Of a stretch of DNA of 64,000 nt, positions 25,710 to 34,790 are shown piece by piece; the stretch's first letter is position 1; each line of letters opens with the position of its first letter. The notes beneath the pieces are model-generated. The model was not told where the DNA came from, made no database searches, and worked only from the letters and a program-made list of their open reading frames with translations. The translations under genes were made by a program, and so were the position numbers. This stretch comes from Massilia arenae (GTDB lineage Bacteria; Pseudomonadota; Gammaproteobacteria; Burkholderiales; Burkholderiaceae_D), in the NCBI RefSeq assembly GCF_008014745.1, contig NZ_VPFD01000015.1, positions 221,113-285,112 of the forward strand. The letters run 5' to 3'.

Positions 25710-27581
25710 ATGCCATTCCAAGCCAAACGACGCGCGCTGCTGCGCACCGTCCCCGCCGCCTCGCTGATGATGACCGGCCTCGGCGCCGCCAGCATCGCCC
25801 GTGCCCACCAGGATGGCGCTGCCGCCGCAGCCGCCGCCGCGCTGGCCAACGCCGCCCACCCCGACCCGTGGAAACGCGCGGCCGACATCGTGGCCCGCTT
25901 CGCCACGCCGCTCGCGTTCCGCGATGAGGACTTCGTCATCACCGCGCACGGCGCCAAGCCGTGCACCCTGGTGAAGGTGAAGGGCCAGACCGAATCGCTG
26001 GTCGAGGGCACCCTCGACACGCCGGCGCCCGGCTCGCCGGACTGCTATCCGGCGATCGCCGCCGCCATCGCGGCCTGCCACGCCAAGGGCGGCGGCCGGG
26101 TTGTGATCCCCAAGGGAGAATGGTATTGCGCCGGCCCGATCGTGCTGCGCTCGAACGTGCACGTGCACCTGGCCGCCGGCGCGCGGGTCCACTTCTCGGC
26201 CAATCCGACTCACTATGCCCAGCATGGTGAACACGATTGCGGCAAGAACGGCAAGCTGGTGCTGTCGCGCTGGCAGGGCAACGACTGCCTGAACTACTCG
26301 CCGATGGTGTACGCGATCAACCAGACCAATATCGCTCTCACCGGCGAGGACTGGACCAGCATCCTCAATGGCCAGGGCGGCGTGCCGTTCGAGCCGGGCT
26401 TCGCCGACGGCCCGGAATGCTGGTGGGACTGGAAGGGACGCGGCAAGCCGGTACGCAAGCGCACCGAGGTCTATGCCAACCCGAACAATCCCTCGCTCGA
26501 CAAGGTCGTCCCCGGCATCGATGCGCGGCGCCAGGCCTCTATCGAGGGCGAAGGCGACCGCTGGCAGACCGATTCACGCTATCTGCCGGCGCTGTCCGAA
26601 GCCGGCGTGCCAGTCGAGAAGCGCGTGTTCGGCCATGGCCACTTTTTGCGTCCGTGCATGATCGAACTGATTGGATGCAATAAGGTGCTGCTGCAGGGCT
26701 ACCAGGTGAATGCGGCGCCGTTCTGGCTGCACCATCCGGTCGCTTGCCGCGACCTCTTGATCCGCCGCGTGAATATGGAGAGCCTGGGACCGAACAGCGA
26801 CGGCTTCGACCCGGAAGCCTGCGACGGTGTGCTGGTCGACGACTGCCTGTTCAACAACGGCGACGACTGCATCGCGATCAAGTCGGGCAAGAACCTCGAC
26901 ACCGGCCACGGACCGACACGCAATGTGGTGATCCGCAACTGCGTGATGAACAGCGGCCACGGCGGCGTGACGCTGGGCAGCGAGATGGCCGGCGGCATCG
27001 AGCACGTCTACGCCGAGAAGCTGGAGTTCCGCAACATCCACTGGAAGGGCGATCCGCTCAACACCGCGATCCGGCTCAAGACCAATATGAACCGCGGCGG
27101 CTTCCTGCGCCACCTGTACGTGCGCGACGTCACCCTGCCGCATGGCGTGGCGACCGAGCCGATGCTGTACAAGCCGCTGCCCGGCGCGCACGAGATCAAG
27201 GAGCCGGTGGCCTCGACCGCGGGCGCGATCATCACGATCGACTGCGACTACGTGCCGGGCGACGACACCATGCGCATCCGGCCGCCGCAGGTGTCGGACA
27301 TCGAGATCAGCAATGTGCGCACGTCGAATGTCGATACCGGCAAGGGCAGCTTCTCGTGCTACCAGGCCTTCGTGCTGCTGGGGCCGGTCGCCTCGAGCTT
27401 CAACGGCAAGCCGGGCACCGCCATTCCGCCAATCGCCCGCGTGCGCATCAGCGATTCGGACTTTGGAACGCCGCGCAACACGGCCAAGCCGTGGTTCCTG
27501 CACAACGCTATCGACATCACGCTCGATAACGTCACCATCGCAGGCAAACGCTACAAGCAAACCCTATCCACGGAGGGTTAA
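25710..27581 (+). CDS. Polygalacturonase, GH28 family (second copy)
   Basis: This 623-residue GH28 enzyme is paralogous to the one at 15221 along its length. Active-site blocks are NSDGFDPEACDG (~364), NNGDDCIAIKSGKN (~384), NSGHGGVTLGSEM (~415) and IRLKTNMNRGG (~453). The ATG at 25710 is preceded by AAGGAG; it gives a Tat-like signal (KRRALLRT, then a hydrophobic stretch ending IARAHQ) but no lipobox, unlike the first copy, so this one should be soluble in the periplasm. It is the last gene of the GH105-DUF4861 operon. Confidence 0.92.
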   Translation: MPFQAKRRALLRTVPAASLMMTGLGAASIARAHQDGAAAAAAAALANAAHPDPWKRAADIVARFATPLAFRDEDFVITAHGAKPCTLVKVKGQTESLVEGTLDTPAPGSPDCYPAIAAAIAACHAKGGGRVVIPKGEWYCAGPIVLRSNVHVHLAAGARVHFSANPTHYAQHGEHDCGKNGKLVLSRWQGNDCLNYSPMVYAINQTNIALTGEDWTSILNGQGGVPFEPGFADGPECWWDWKGRGKPVRKRTEVYANPNNPSLDKVVPGIDARRQASIEGEGDRWQTDSRYLPALSEAGVPVEKRVFGHGHFLRPCMIELIGCNKVLLQGYQVNAAPFWLHHPVACRDLLIRRVNMESLGPNSDGFDPEACDGVLVDDCLFNNGDDCIAIKSGKNLDTGHGPTRNVVIRNCVMNSGHGGVTLGSEMAGGIEHVYAEKLEFRNIHWKGDPLNTAIRLKTNMNRGGFLRHLYVRDVTLPHGVATEPMLYKPLPGAHEIKEPVASTAGAIITIDCDYVPGDDTMRIRPPQVSDIEISNVRTSNVDTGKGSFSCYQAFVLLGPVASSFNGKPGTAIPPIARVRISDSDFGTPRNTAKPWFLHNAIDITLDNVTIAGKRYKQTLSTEG

Positions 27582-27590
27582 GTGTCATCA

Positions 27591-27675
27591 GGTCAGGCCA
27601 ATTCGTAAATATTTTTACTTTGGCCTGACCAAAAGTCGTTGAGTTGCCATAGAATTACAAAACTGGCCTGACCAG
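27591..27675 (+). promoter_or_regulatory. Three regulon operators upstream of the second TonB receptor
   Basis: Three copies of the locus operator lie in 85 bp: GGTCAGGCCA (27591-27600, read on the minus strand as TGGCCTGACC), TTTGGCCTGACCAAA (27619-27633) and CTGGCCTGACCAG (27663-27675). A TAGAAT lies at 27650-27655 between the second and third, but no good -35 box is 17 bp before it, unlike the other promoters. TTACAA (27655-27660) stands in the -35 position relative to the third copy, but then the -10 is poor. The start point is therefore uncertain. Confidence 0.65.
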
Positions 27676-27737
27676 ATCCCAGATGCAACACCGGCCGATC
27701 TCTTGATCGAGCCGCTATAAAAACGCACGGAGACAAG

Positions 27738-30701
27738 ATGAATCACAACCCGCACCGCGCAGTCCTGCGCAAACTCACCCTGTGCCTGCTCGGCACCGCC
27801 TCGGTCTCGGCCCTCTCGCTCGGCCCGGCTTTTGCCCAGGAAGTGGCGGCCGCATCGACCACGGCCTCGGCCGGCGCCGAAACGGCCAATGCGCAAACCG
27901 TGGTCGTGACCGGCCTGCGCGCCTCGCTGGAAAGCGCGCTGAATGCGAAGCGCCAGGACAACGGCATCGTCGACGTCATCAAGTCGGAAGACATGGGCAA
28001 GTTCCCGGACACGAACCTGGCCGAGTCGCTGCAGCGCGTGCCGGGCGTCGTGATCGACCGCGACGCCGGCGAAGGCCGCAGCATCACCGTGCGCGGCCTG
28101 GGTCAGGACTTTACCCGCGTGCGGATCAATGGCATCGAGGGCCTGGCCACCACCGGCGGCACCGACAGCTCGGGCGGCACCAACCGCGGCCGAGGCTTCG
28201 ACTTCAATGTGTTCGCGTCGGAGCTGTTCAGCGCACTGACGGTGCGCAAGAGCTCCTCGGCCGACGTCGACGAAGGCTCGCTCGGCGCTACCGTCGACCT
28301 GCAGACCCTGCGTCCATTCGACCTGCGCGGCTTCAACGCCACCGTCGCCTTGAAGGGCAAGTACAACGACGGCTCGGAGAAAACCGATCCGCGCGCTGCC
28401 TTCATGGTCTCGAACACCTTCTTCGACCGCAAGGTCGGCGTGCTGTTCTCGGGCGCCTATTCCAAACGCCGCGTGCTGGAAGACGGTTTCAGCACCGTGC
28501 GCTGGGATAACGGCCCGTCCTCGGGCGGCTGGTGCGCGCCGCAAGGCATGGCCGCCAATCCAAGCAACTCGACCGCGACCACCTGCGGCCCGGCCGCGCA
28601 AGGCGCCGAGCGCCTGCCCGGCACGCCGGAGAACATCGCCGCCTACAACGCGGCCAGCGACCCGAACAACTTCCATCCACGCCTGCCGCGCTATGGCCGC
28701 CTGACCCACGACCAGGATCGCCTCGGCCTGACCGGCTCGGTGCAATGGCGTCCGCAACGCGGCACCCTGCTGACCTTCGACATGCTGTATTCGAAGCTCG
28801 ATGCGACCCGCCAGGAAGACTTCCTGCAGGCGACCTCGTTCAGCCGCAGCGCCAGCCAGGGCGGCAAGCCGCAGGTCGGCGTGCTCGAAGCGCAATACGC
28901 GCCGAACGGCTCGCTCCTGTACGGCCGCTACAACAACGTCGACATCCGCTCCGAACAGCGCTTCGATGAACTGAAGACCACCTTCACGCAGCCGACGCTG
29001 ACCCTGGAACACAAGCTCTCCGACACCTGGAGCATGAGCGCCAAGTACGGCCGCGCCGAGTCGAAATTCCGCAATCCGATCCAGACCACGGTCACGCTCG
29101 ACGCGCTGAACGTGGATGGCTACAGCATCGACTTCCGTGGCGACAGCCGCCGTCCACTGATCACGTACCCGTTCGACGTCAACGGCGGTCCGCTCGGCCT
29201 GATCGGTGTTCCGCAGGTCGCCAGCGGCACCCAGCCGACGACCGTGCCGAACACCACCACCAGCGAGATCCGCATCCGTCCGCAGGGCACCGACAACGTC
29301 AACAACGTCGCCCAGTTCGACCTGGCCTGGGAAGCGAGCGACAGCCTGACCTTTAAGGGCGGCGTCAACAGCAAGAAGTACACGTCGGAGACCTATGAGT
29401 TCCGCCGCGTGAACCAGAACGACACGATCTTCGCGCCACCGGCCGGCGCTACCGGCCTGACCTCGAACATGACCGGCTTCGGCAGCCAGCTCGGCATGCC
29501 GGCCGGGAACGCGACCGGCTGGGTAATGCCGAACCTGGCGGCCATCGCCGCCGCCTACGACATCTACTGCAACTGCATCAAGAGCGGTCCTGCCGGCGGC
29601 CCGGGCGACTTCACCCTGTCGTCGATCGAGAACGGCAATGCGCGTGGCAACAACCGCTCGGTGACCGAGAAGAGCGACGGCGTCTACCTGATGGGCGAGT
29701 TCCGCCACGACCTGTGGAATATTCCGGTGCGCGGCAACATCGGTGTGCGCTACGTGAAGACCGACCTCGAAACCATCGGCTATCAGGCGGCCGGCGGCGG
29801 CACCGCTGTGAAAGTGGAGCACGACTACACCGACACCCTGCCCTCGTTCAACCTGACCGCCAACGTGACCGACGAGTTCATCGTGCGCTTCGGCGCGGCC
29901 AAGGTGATGACCCGTCCGCAGCTGGGCTTCCTGTCGCCAGGCGGCAGCATCGCCACCACCGGCAACCTGTCGATCAACTCGGGCAACCCGTTCCTGAAGC
30001 CGTTCCGCGCCAAGACCTTCGACAGCAGCTTCGAGTACTACTTCGCCAACAAGGCCTTCGTCGGCCTGGGCCTGTTCCAGAAGAACATCGACACCTATAT
30101 CCAGAGCCTGCGCACCAACGTGGCGTTCCGGGATTCGGGCCTGCCGATGTCGCTGCTGCCGGCCAACTTCACGGGTGAGGAAGTGTTCCAGCAAACGCTG
30201 CCGGTCAATACCGATGGCGGCAAGCTGAAGGGCTTCGAGCTGAGCTACCAGCAGCCGTTCACCTTCCTGCCGGGCTGGGGCAAGAACTTCGGCACCCTGC
30301 TGAACTACACCAAGGTGAGCTCGAAGATCGAATACCTGGTTTCGCCGACCGGCGGCGCCACCATCACCGACGACTTGCTGAACCTGTCGCCGAAATCGTG
30401 GAACGCCACCTTCTTCTATGACGACGGCAAGTTCAGCGCACGCGTCTCGGGCGCCAAGCGTTCGGGCTTCGTGACCCGCGTGCCGGGCCAGAACAACAAC
30501 GATGTCGAGGGCAAGAACGAAACCTTCAACGTCGACCTGTCGCTGTCGTACAAGGTCAATGAAAACCTCGAGTTCACGCTCGAAGGCGTCAACCTGACCA
30601 ACGAGGAAAACGACCAGTTCATCAGCCGCGCGCGTAACAGCGTCGTCGTGAACAACGTGACCGGGCGCGAGTATCTGTTCGGCTTGCGCTACAAGTTCTA
30701 A
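27738..30701 (+). CDS. TonB-dependent receptor, Xanthomonas/Caulobacter carbohydrate type
   Basis: This 987-residue outer-membrane receptor has a signal peptide to about residue 34 (GPAFAQEV). The plug contains TVVVTGLRASLESALNAKRQ, IVDVIKSEDMGKFPDTNLAES and SITVRGLGQDFTRVRINGIE, the pattern of the TonB-Xanth-Caul subfamily that imports oligosaccharides; the barrel ends in RYKF. It stands alone: its promoter region has three regulon operators and a strong terminator follows, so it is a single-gene unit. With the receptor at 11161 it would give two import routes for pectic fragments of different structure; the division of labour is unknown. Confidence 0.9.
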   Translation: MNHNPHRAVLRKLTLCLLGTASVSALSLGPAFAQEVAAASTTASAGAETANAQTVVVTGLRASLESALNAKRQDNGIVDVIKSEDMGKFPDTNLAESLQRVPGVVIDRDAGEGRSITVRGLGQDFTRVRINGIEGLATTGGTDSSGGTNRGRGFDFNVFASELFSALTVRKSSSADVDEGSLGATVDLQTLRPFDLRGFNATVALKGKYNDGSEKTDPRAAFMVSNTFFDRKVGVLFSGAYSKRRVLEDGFSTVRWDNGPSSGGWCAPQGMAANPSNSTATTCGPAAQGAERLPGTPENIAAYNAASDPNNFHPRLPRYGRLTHDQDRLGLTGSVQWRPQRGTLLTFDMLYSKLDATRQEDFLQATSFSRSASQGGKPQVGVLEAQYAPNGSLLYGRYNNVDIRSEQRFDELKTTFTQPTLTLEHKLSDTWSMSAKYGRAESKFRNPIQTTVTLDALNVDGYSIDFRGDSRRPLITYPFDVNGGPLGLIGVPQVASGTQPTTVPNTTTSEIRIRPQGTDNVNNVAQFDLAWEASDSLTFKGGVNSKKYTSETYEFRRVNQNDTIFAPPAGATGLTSNMTGFGSQLGMPAGNATGWVMPNLAAIAAAYDIYCNCIKSGPAGGPGDFTLSSIENGNARGNNRSVTEKSDGVYLMGEFRHDLWNIPVRGNIGVRYVKTDLETIGYQAAGGGTAVKVEHDYTDTLPSFNLTANVTDEFIVRFGAAKVMTRPQLGFLSPGGSIATTGNLSINSGNPFLKPFRAKTFDSSFEYYFANKAFVGLGLFQKNIDTYIQSLRTNVAFRDSGLPMSLLPANFTGEEVFQQTLPVNTDGGKLKGFELSYQQPFTFLPGWGKNFGTLLNYTKVSSKIEYLVSPTGGATITDDLLNLSPKSWNATFFYDDGKFSARVSGAKRSGFVTRVPGQNNNDVEGKNETFNVDLSLSYKVNENLEFTLEGVNLTNEENDQFISRARNSVVVNNVTGREYLFGLRYKF

Positions 30702-30724
30702 ATTCAGTCTCTTGGTGGCTTTGG

Positions 30725-30750
30725 AGCCCGCGCTTGCGCGGGCTTTTTTT
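30725..30750 (+). terminator. Rho-independent terminator after the second TonB receptor
   Basis: AGCCCGCGC, loop TT, GCGCGGGCT, followed by a run of seven T. It closes the pectin locus and separates it from zwf. Confidence 0.9.
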
Positions 30751-30893
30751 CATCATGCCCTTCGCTCATGCGCCGACAACGGCAAGCTTGCCGCTTTTGC
30801 CAGACTATATTCGGTCATGTAAGCTACAATCGAAGACCATTTCAGGCGAGCGCACGACGCAAGCGATCTATACAACCTGTCAGCGAAAGAGAC

Positions 30894-32360
30894 ATGAGCA
30901 CCTCGAACGAGCAAGATAACAGCCTTCCCCTCGACATGACCATCTTCGGCGGCATGGGCGACCTCGCCATGCGCAAGCTGTTGCCCGCCCTGTACATGGC
31001 CTTCCTGCACGGTAACCTGCCGCCATCGACCCGCATCCTGTCGACCGGCCGCCAGGACTACGATCGCGCCGCCTATCTGGCCTTCGTCGAGGAACACTCA
31101 CGCTCCTTCATCAGCGCCGCCAATTTCAACGAGAAAAGCTGGGCGGGCTTTCTCGACCTGCTGGTCTATGTACGCCTGGACGTCTCGAACGCCGAACTCT
31201 TCGACACCCTGCGCGACGCCTCGCGCGACGGCGCCCAGCGCGTGTTCTACCTCGCTACCGCGCCGTCGCTGTTCACCACCATCTGCGACAAGCTGGCCGC
31301 CACCGGCCTGGTCGACGCCAACGCGCGCGTGGTGCTCGAAAAACCGCTGGGCCGTGACCTGGCCTCGGCGGTCGAGATTAACGAGGCGGTCGGCAAGCAC
31401 TTCGCCGAATCGCAGATCTACCGCATCGACCACTACCTGGGTAAAGAGACGGTGCAGAACCTGATGGTGCTGCGCTTCGGGAACTCGATCCTGGAACCGC
31501 TGTGGCGCGCGCCGAACATCGCGAGCGTGCAGATCACGGTCGCCGAAGAAGTCGGCGTGGGCAGCCGCGCGGGCTTCTACGACAGCGCCGGCGCGATGCG
31601 CGACATGGTGCAGAACCACCTGATGCAGCTGCTGTGCATCGTCGCCATGGAGCCGCCGACCTCGCTGTCGCCGGACGCGGTGCGCGACGAGAAGCTGAAA
31701 GTGATCCGCTCGCTGCGCCGCATGACGCTGGCCGACATCGCGCGCGACACGGTGCGCGGCCAGTACAGCCGCGGCGTGAGCGGCAACCAGGAGGTCAAGG
31801 GCTACCACGAAGAGAGCAACGTGCCGGCCGACAGCCACACCGAGACCTTCGTGGCCCTGCGCGCGCATATCGATACCTGGCGCTGGTCGAAGGTGCCGTT
31901 CTATCTGCGCACCGGCAAGCGCATGGCCCGCCGCTCGTCCAAGATCGTGATCGAGTTCGCCAATCCGCCATTCCCGCTGTTCCCGGAAACCCCGGGCGGC
32001 GTCGCCAACCGCCTGGTGATCGAACTGCAGCCCGAAGAAGCAATCAAGCTGCAGCTTTTCGCCAAGCAGCCCGGCAGCGGCATGCTGATGCAGCAGGTCG
32101 CGCTCAACCTCGACCTGCAGTCGGCCTTCCAGCAGCGCCGCGCCGAAGCCTACGAGCGCCTGCTGATCGACGTGGTGCGCGGCCGTCTGACCCACTTCAT
32201 GCGCCGCGACGAACTGGAAGCGGCCTGGGAATGGGTCGAGCCGATCATCAACGGCTGGGAAACCCTGAACGAGAAGCCGCATCCGTATGCGGCCGGGTCG
32301 TGGGGTCCGGCGGAGTCGTTTGCGCTGCTGGCGCGCGACGGCTTCGGCTGGGTCGAGTAA
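30894..32360 (+). CDS. zwf: Glucose-6-phosphate 1-dehydrogenase
   Basis: This 488-residue enzyme oxidises glucose 6-phosphate to 6-phosphogluconolactone with NADP+. The coenzyme fingerprint FGGMGDLAMRKLLPALY is at residues 18-34 and the active-site signature RIDHYLGKETVQNL (catalytic His) near 177-190. The ATG at 30894 is preceded by GAAAGAGA and gives the usual length; a longer frame from 30768 has no support. It is cytoplasmic, monocistronic, with a terminator on each side, so it is not part of the pectin regulon as far as the sequence shows. Confidence 0.95.
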   Translation: MSTSNEQDNSLPLDMTIFGGMGDLAMRKLLPALYMAFLHGNLPPSTRILSTGRQDYDRAAYLAFVEEHSRSFISAANFNEKSWAGFLDLLVYVRLDVSNAELFDTLRDASRDGAQRVFYLATAPSLFTTICDKLAATGLVDANARVVLEKPLGRDLASAVEINEAVGKHFAESQIYRIDHYLGKETVQNLMVLRFGNSILEPLWRAPNIASVQITVAEEVGVGSRAGFYDSAGAMRDMVQNHLMQLLCIVAMEPPTSLSPDAVRDEKLKVIRSLRRMTLADIARDTVRGQYSRGVSGNQEVKGYHEESNVPADSHTETFVALRAHIDTWRWSKVPFYLRTGKRMARRSSKIVIEFANPPFPLFPETPGGVANRLVIELQPEEAIKLQLFAKQPGSGMLMQQVALNLDLQSAFQQRRAEAYERLLIDVVRGRLTHFMRRDELEAAWEWVEPIINGWETLNEKPHPYAAGSWGPAESFALLARDGFGWVE

Positions 32361-32372
32361 GCCTGTTTCGAC

Positions 32373-32398
32373 CGGGCGGCTAGTCCGCCCGCTTTTCT
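32373..32398 (+). terminator. Rho-independent terminator after zwf
   Basis: CGGGCGG, loop CTAGT, CCGCCCG, then CTTTTCTT. The stem includes the stop codon of the converging MarR gene. Confidence 0.75.
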
Positions 32399-32790
32399 TC
32401 CAGATTGGCGCGCACCCGCGCCAGCAGCACCATCAGCTGGGACTGTTCATCGTCGGACAGTCCGGCGAGCGCCGCTTCCCTCAATACGCCGCTCTGTCGG
32501 TGCAGTCCCGCGAACACTTCCTGTCCAGCTGCGCTCAGCGTCAGCCGCGTGCTGCGCCGGTCCTGCTCGTCGGCAGTCGCCTCCAGCAACTGCGCTTCGC
32601 GCAGCGCCCGGATCAGGCGCGCCACCTGGGCCTTGTCCCTTCCCGAATGCGCCACCAGATCGCTCTGTGTGGCGCCGGGATGGCGGGCAAAATACCCGAG
32701 CGCCTTCATCTCCATATGCGCGAGCTCGTGCGGGCCGCCGCGCAGGCCGCGCAGCTGCCGCGAACGGAACAGATGCACGATCGCATGCAT
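32380..32790 (-). CDS. MarR family transcriptional regulator
   Basis: This is a winged-helix regulator of about 136 residues. The helix-turn-helix SDLVAHSGRDKAQVARLIRALREAQLL and the wing with DEQDRRSTRLTLS are typical. The start is not certain: the ATG at 32790 has a GGAG close by and lies downstream of the operator-like repeats, while an in-frame ATG at 32856 and a TTG at 32874 would add 22-28 residues but lack a ribosome site. It is divergent from the siderophore-interacting protein gene and most likely represses it and itself through the repeats at 32830-32875. The ligand is unknown. Confidence 0.85.
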   Translation of the reverse strand: MHAIVHLFRSRQLRGLRGGPHELAHMEMKALGYFARHPGATQSDLVAHSGRDKAQVARLIRALREAQLLEATADEQDRRSTRLTLSAAGQEVFAGLHRQSGVLREAALAGLSDDEQSQLMVLLARVRANLEEKRAD

Positions 32791-32829
32791 CGTCTCCAGG
32801 GGATCGTCCGCACGGTTACCGTGGATTTG

Positions 32830-32875
32830 GTTGACTCTATCAACTTCTTTTTGCATAATGGTGGATACTATCAAC
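32830..32875 (+). promoter_or_regulatory. Promoter and paired MarR-type operators between marR and the ferric reductase gene
   Basis: TTGACT (32831-32836), 17 bp, CATAAT (32854-32859) is a good plus-strand promoter. GTTGACTCTATCAAC (32830-32844) is an inverted repeat over the -35 box, and GTGGATACTATCAAC (32861-32875) is an imperfect second copy over the transcription start. This is a classical layout for repression by the neighbouring MarR protein; binding itself is inferred. Confidence 0.65.
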
Positions 32876-32892
32876 TAATTCTGGAGTGTAGC

Positions 32893-33621
32893 ATGTCTGA
32901 ATCCCACATTCCCGCCATCGAGCGCGTCCGTCACGACCTCAAGATGCGCGAGGTCGAGGTTGCGCGCATCGAGCAGCTCAGCCTCGGCTTTGCCAGCATC
33001 ACCTTCAAGGGCGCCGCACTCTCGGATTTCACGTCGCTGTCCTTCGACGACCACGTCAAGTTCATGTTCGACGACACGGACGGCCAGCAGGTTCGGCGCG
33101 ACTATACGCCACGCCGCTTCGACCGCCAAGCCTGCGAAGTCGACCTGGAATTCGCCCTGCACGGCCATGGCGGCGCGGCCGAGTGGGCGCGCAATGCCAC
33201 GGTCGGCTCGAAAGCCGTTATCGGCGGGCCGCGCGGCTCGATGATCCTGCCTTTGGTGATGGACTGGCACCTGCTGGTCGGTGACGCCAGCGCGCTGCCG
33301 GCCGTCACGCGGCGCCTGGAAGAACTGCCGTCCGCGGCCCGGGTCCAGGCCGTGCTGCTGGTCGACGCGGCCGACCGCCGCGAGTTCGCCACCCAGGCCA
33401 ATGCCGACGTCCATTGGGCCACGTCAAACAAGGAATTGCTGCAGGCGCTGAAGGACCTGCCACTACCAGGCGGCGCCGGCCTGGCGTGGGGCGGCGGCGA
33501 AGCCGCGCTGATGGCCCAGGTGCGCAAGCTATTGATCGACAAGGGCCTGGCGCGCCAGGCCGCACGGATCTCGGCCTACTGGAAGCAGGGCGTGGCCGAT
33601 CACCACGAGCATCTGGATTGA
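32893..33621 (+). CDS. Siderophore-interacting protein (NADPH-dependent ferric-chelate reductase)
   Basis: This is a 242-residue flavoprotein of the SIP/ViuB family. The FAD-binding RDYTPRRFD is near residue 71, the GGPRGS loop near 114, the NADPH-side LLVGDASALPAVTRRLEELP near 126, and YWKQGVADHH closes the protein. Such enzymes reduce ferric siderophores in the cytoplasm to release iron. GGAG precedes the ATG at 32893; longer frames overlap zwf and the MarR gene. I see no Fur box here; control by the divergent MarR regulator is more likely. Confidence 0.9.
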   Translation: MSESHIPAIERVRHDLKMREVEVARIEQLSLGFASITFKGAALSDFTSLSFDDHVKFMFDDTDGQQVRRDYTPRRFDRQACEVDLEFALHGHGGAAEWARNATVGSKAVIGGPRGSMILPLVMDWHLLVGDASALPAVTRRLEELPSAARVQAVLLVDAADRREFATQANADVHWATSNKELLQALKDLPLPGGAGLAWGGGEAALMAQVRKLLIDKGLARQAARISAYWKQGVADHHEHLD

Positions 33622-33628
33622 AGCTCGG

Positions 33629-34573
33629 CTAGACCACCGGCGTCGGCAACGGCTCGCTATCGAAGTGGGCCAGCAGATTGGCTACCGCGAGCTGGCCCAT
33701 CGCGCGTCGCGCTTCCACGGTGAAGCTGCCGACGTGGGGCGTGAGCACCACGTTATCGAGCGCGAACAGCGCCGGCGGCACGTTCGGCTCATCTTCGAAC
33801 ACGTCCAGCCCGGCGGCGCCCAGCCGGCCGTCCTGCAGGGCCGCGACCAGCGCCGCCTCGTCCACCACCGAACCGCGCGCGATGTTGACCAGCGTGCCTT
33901 CCGGTCCCAGCGCCTCGATCACGTCCAGCCCGATCATGTGCCGGGTGTCGGGGCCGCCCGGCATGCACAGCACCAGCATATCGCTTTCCCCGGCCAGCGC
34001 CAGCAGCGAGCTGCTGCGTTTTTCCGGCGCCGGCCCCGGGCTGCGCTGGTGGTAACGGATCTCCATCCCGAAGCCCTGCAAACGCTGCGCCACCGCCTGG
34101 CCGATGCGGCCGAAGCCGACGATGCCCGCCACCTTCCCCTTCAGGCTGCGCGCCTGCGTCAGGGGGCCCTTGGCCGGCCACGCGCCGGCGCGCACGTAGC
34201 GGTCCAGCAGCGGCAGGCGGCGCACGGCCGACAGCAGCAGCGTGACGGCGAAATCGGCCACGTCGTCGGTCAGCACATCGGGCGTGTTGGTGACGTGGAT
34301 GCCCTTGTCCGCCAGCAGCGCCAACGGCACCGCATCGACGCCGACGCCGTGCACCGACACGATCTCCAGCGCCGGCAGGCCGGCCACCAGCTCCGGCGTC
34401 ACGCCAAGCGTGCCGGTGGTGAGGACGGCGTGGATACCGCCCGCGATCGCGTCGAAGGCCGGCTCGCCGGCTACCGGAATCGCCGGCACGAAATGGCACT
34501 GGAATGCCTGCTCCACCTGTGCGCGCACCTCTGGCGACCACACGCTGCCCAACACGAGAATCTCTGGCTTCAT
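33629..34573 (-). CDS. D-2-hydroxyacid dehydrogenase (glyoxylate/hydroxypyruvate reductase type)
   Basis: This 314-residue protein is of the D-isomer-specific 2-hydroxyacid dehydrogenase family. It has the Rossmann motif GFGRIGQ, the substrate-binding Arg in NIARGSVVDE, the Glu in FEDEPNVPP and the catalytic His in LTPHVGS. Members reduce glyoxylate, hydroxypyruvate or related keto acids. The ATG at 34573 is chosen because the alignment with the family starts there (MKPEILVLG); a longer frame adds 21 unlikely residues. It converges on the ferric reductase gene with only 7 bp between. The exact substrate cannot be given. Confidence 0.88.
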   Translation of the reverse strand: MKPEILVLGSVWSPEVRAQVEQAFQCHFVPAIPVAGEPAFDAIAGGIHAVLTTGTLGVTPELVAGLPALEIVSVHGVGVDAVPLALLADKGIHVTNTPDVLTDDVADFAVTLLLSAVRRLPLLDRYVRAGAWPAKGPLTQARSLKGKVAGIVGFGRIGQAVAQRLQGFGMEIRYHQRSPGPAPEKRSSSLLALAGESDMLVLCMPGGPDTRHMIGLDVIEALGPEGTLVNIARGSVVDEAALVAALQDGRLGAAGLDVFEDEPNVPPALFALDNVVLTPHVGSFTVEARRAMGQLAVANLLAHFDSEPLPTPVV

Positions 34574-34790
34574 CGGTAAATACCCTGCCTTGTCGCTTAA
34601 TATGGATGAGTCGAGTATGCCAGAGGAGCAGCTCATGCTCCAGTTGCCGCCGCCTTTCGCCCCGGCAATATCTATCCGTACAGAGTTTTACCTAGCGCAA
34701 ACAGGCTTGCGATTCGAATCGTGCGCAGTTGGAGCCCGGCGGTAGTTGGCGTAGAGTCGCGGGATCGCCAATTCGACGGGATCGCCATCC

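Noticed and set aside
27650..27655. TAGAAT as the -10 box of the second TonB receptor
   Set aside because: Not accepted as certain because no -35 box stands 17 bp upstream, unlike the four other promoters.
32287..32892. Upstream extension of the siderophore-interacting protein
   Set aside because: It would overlap zwf, a terminator and the MarR gene; the family alignment starts at 32893.
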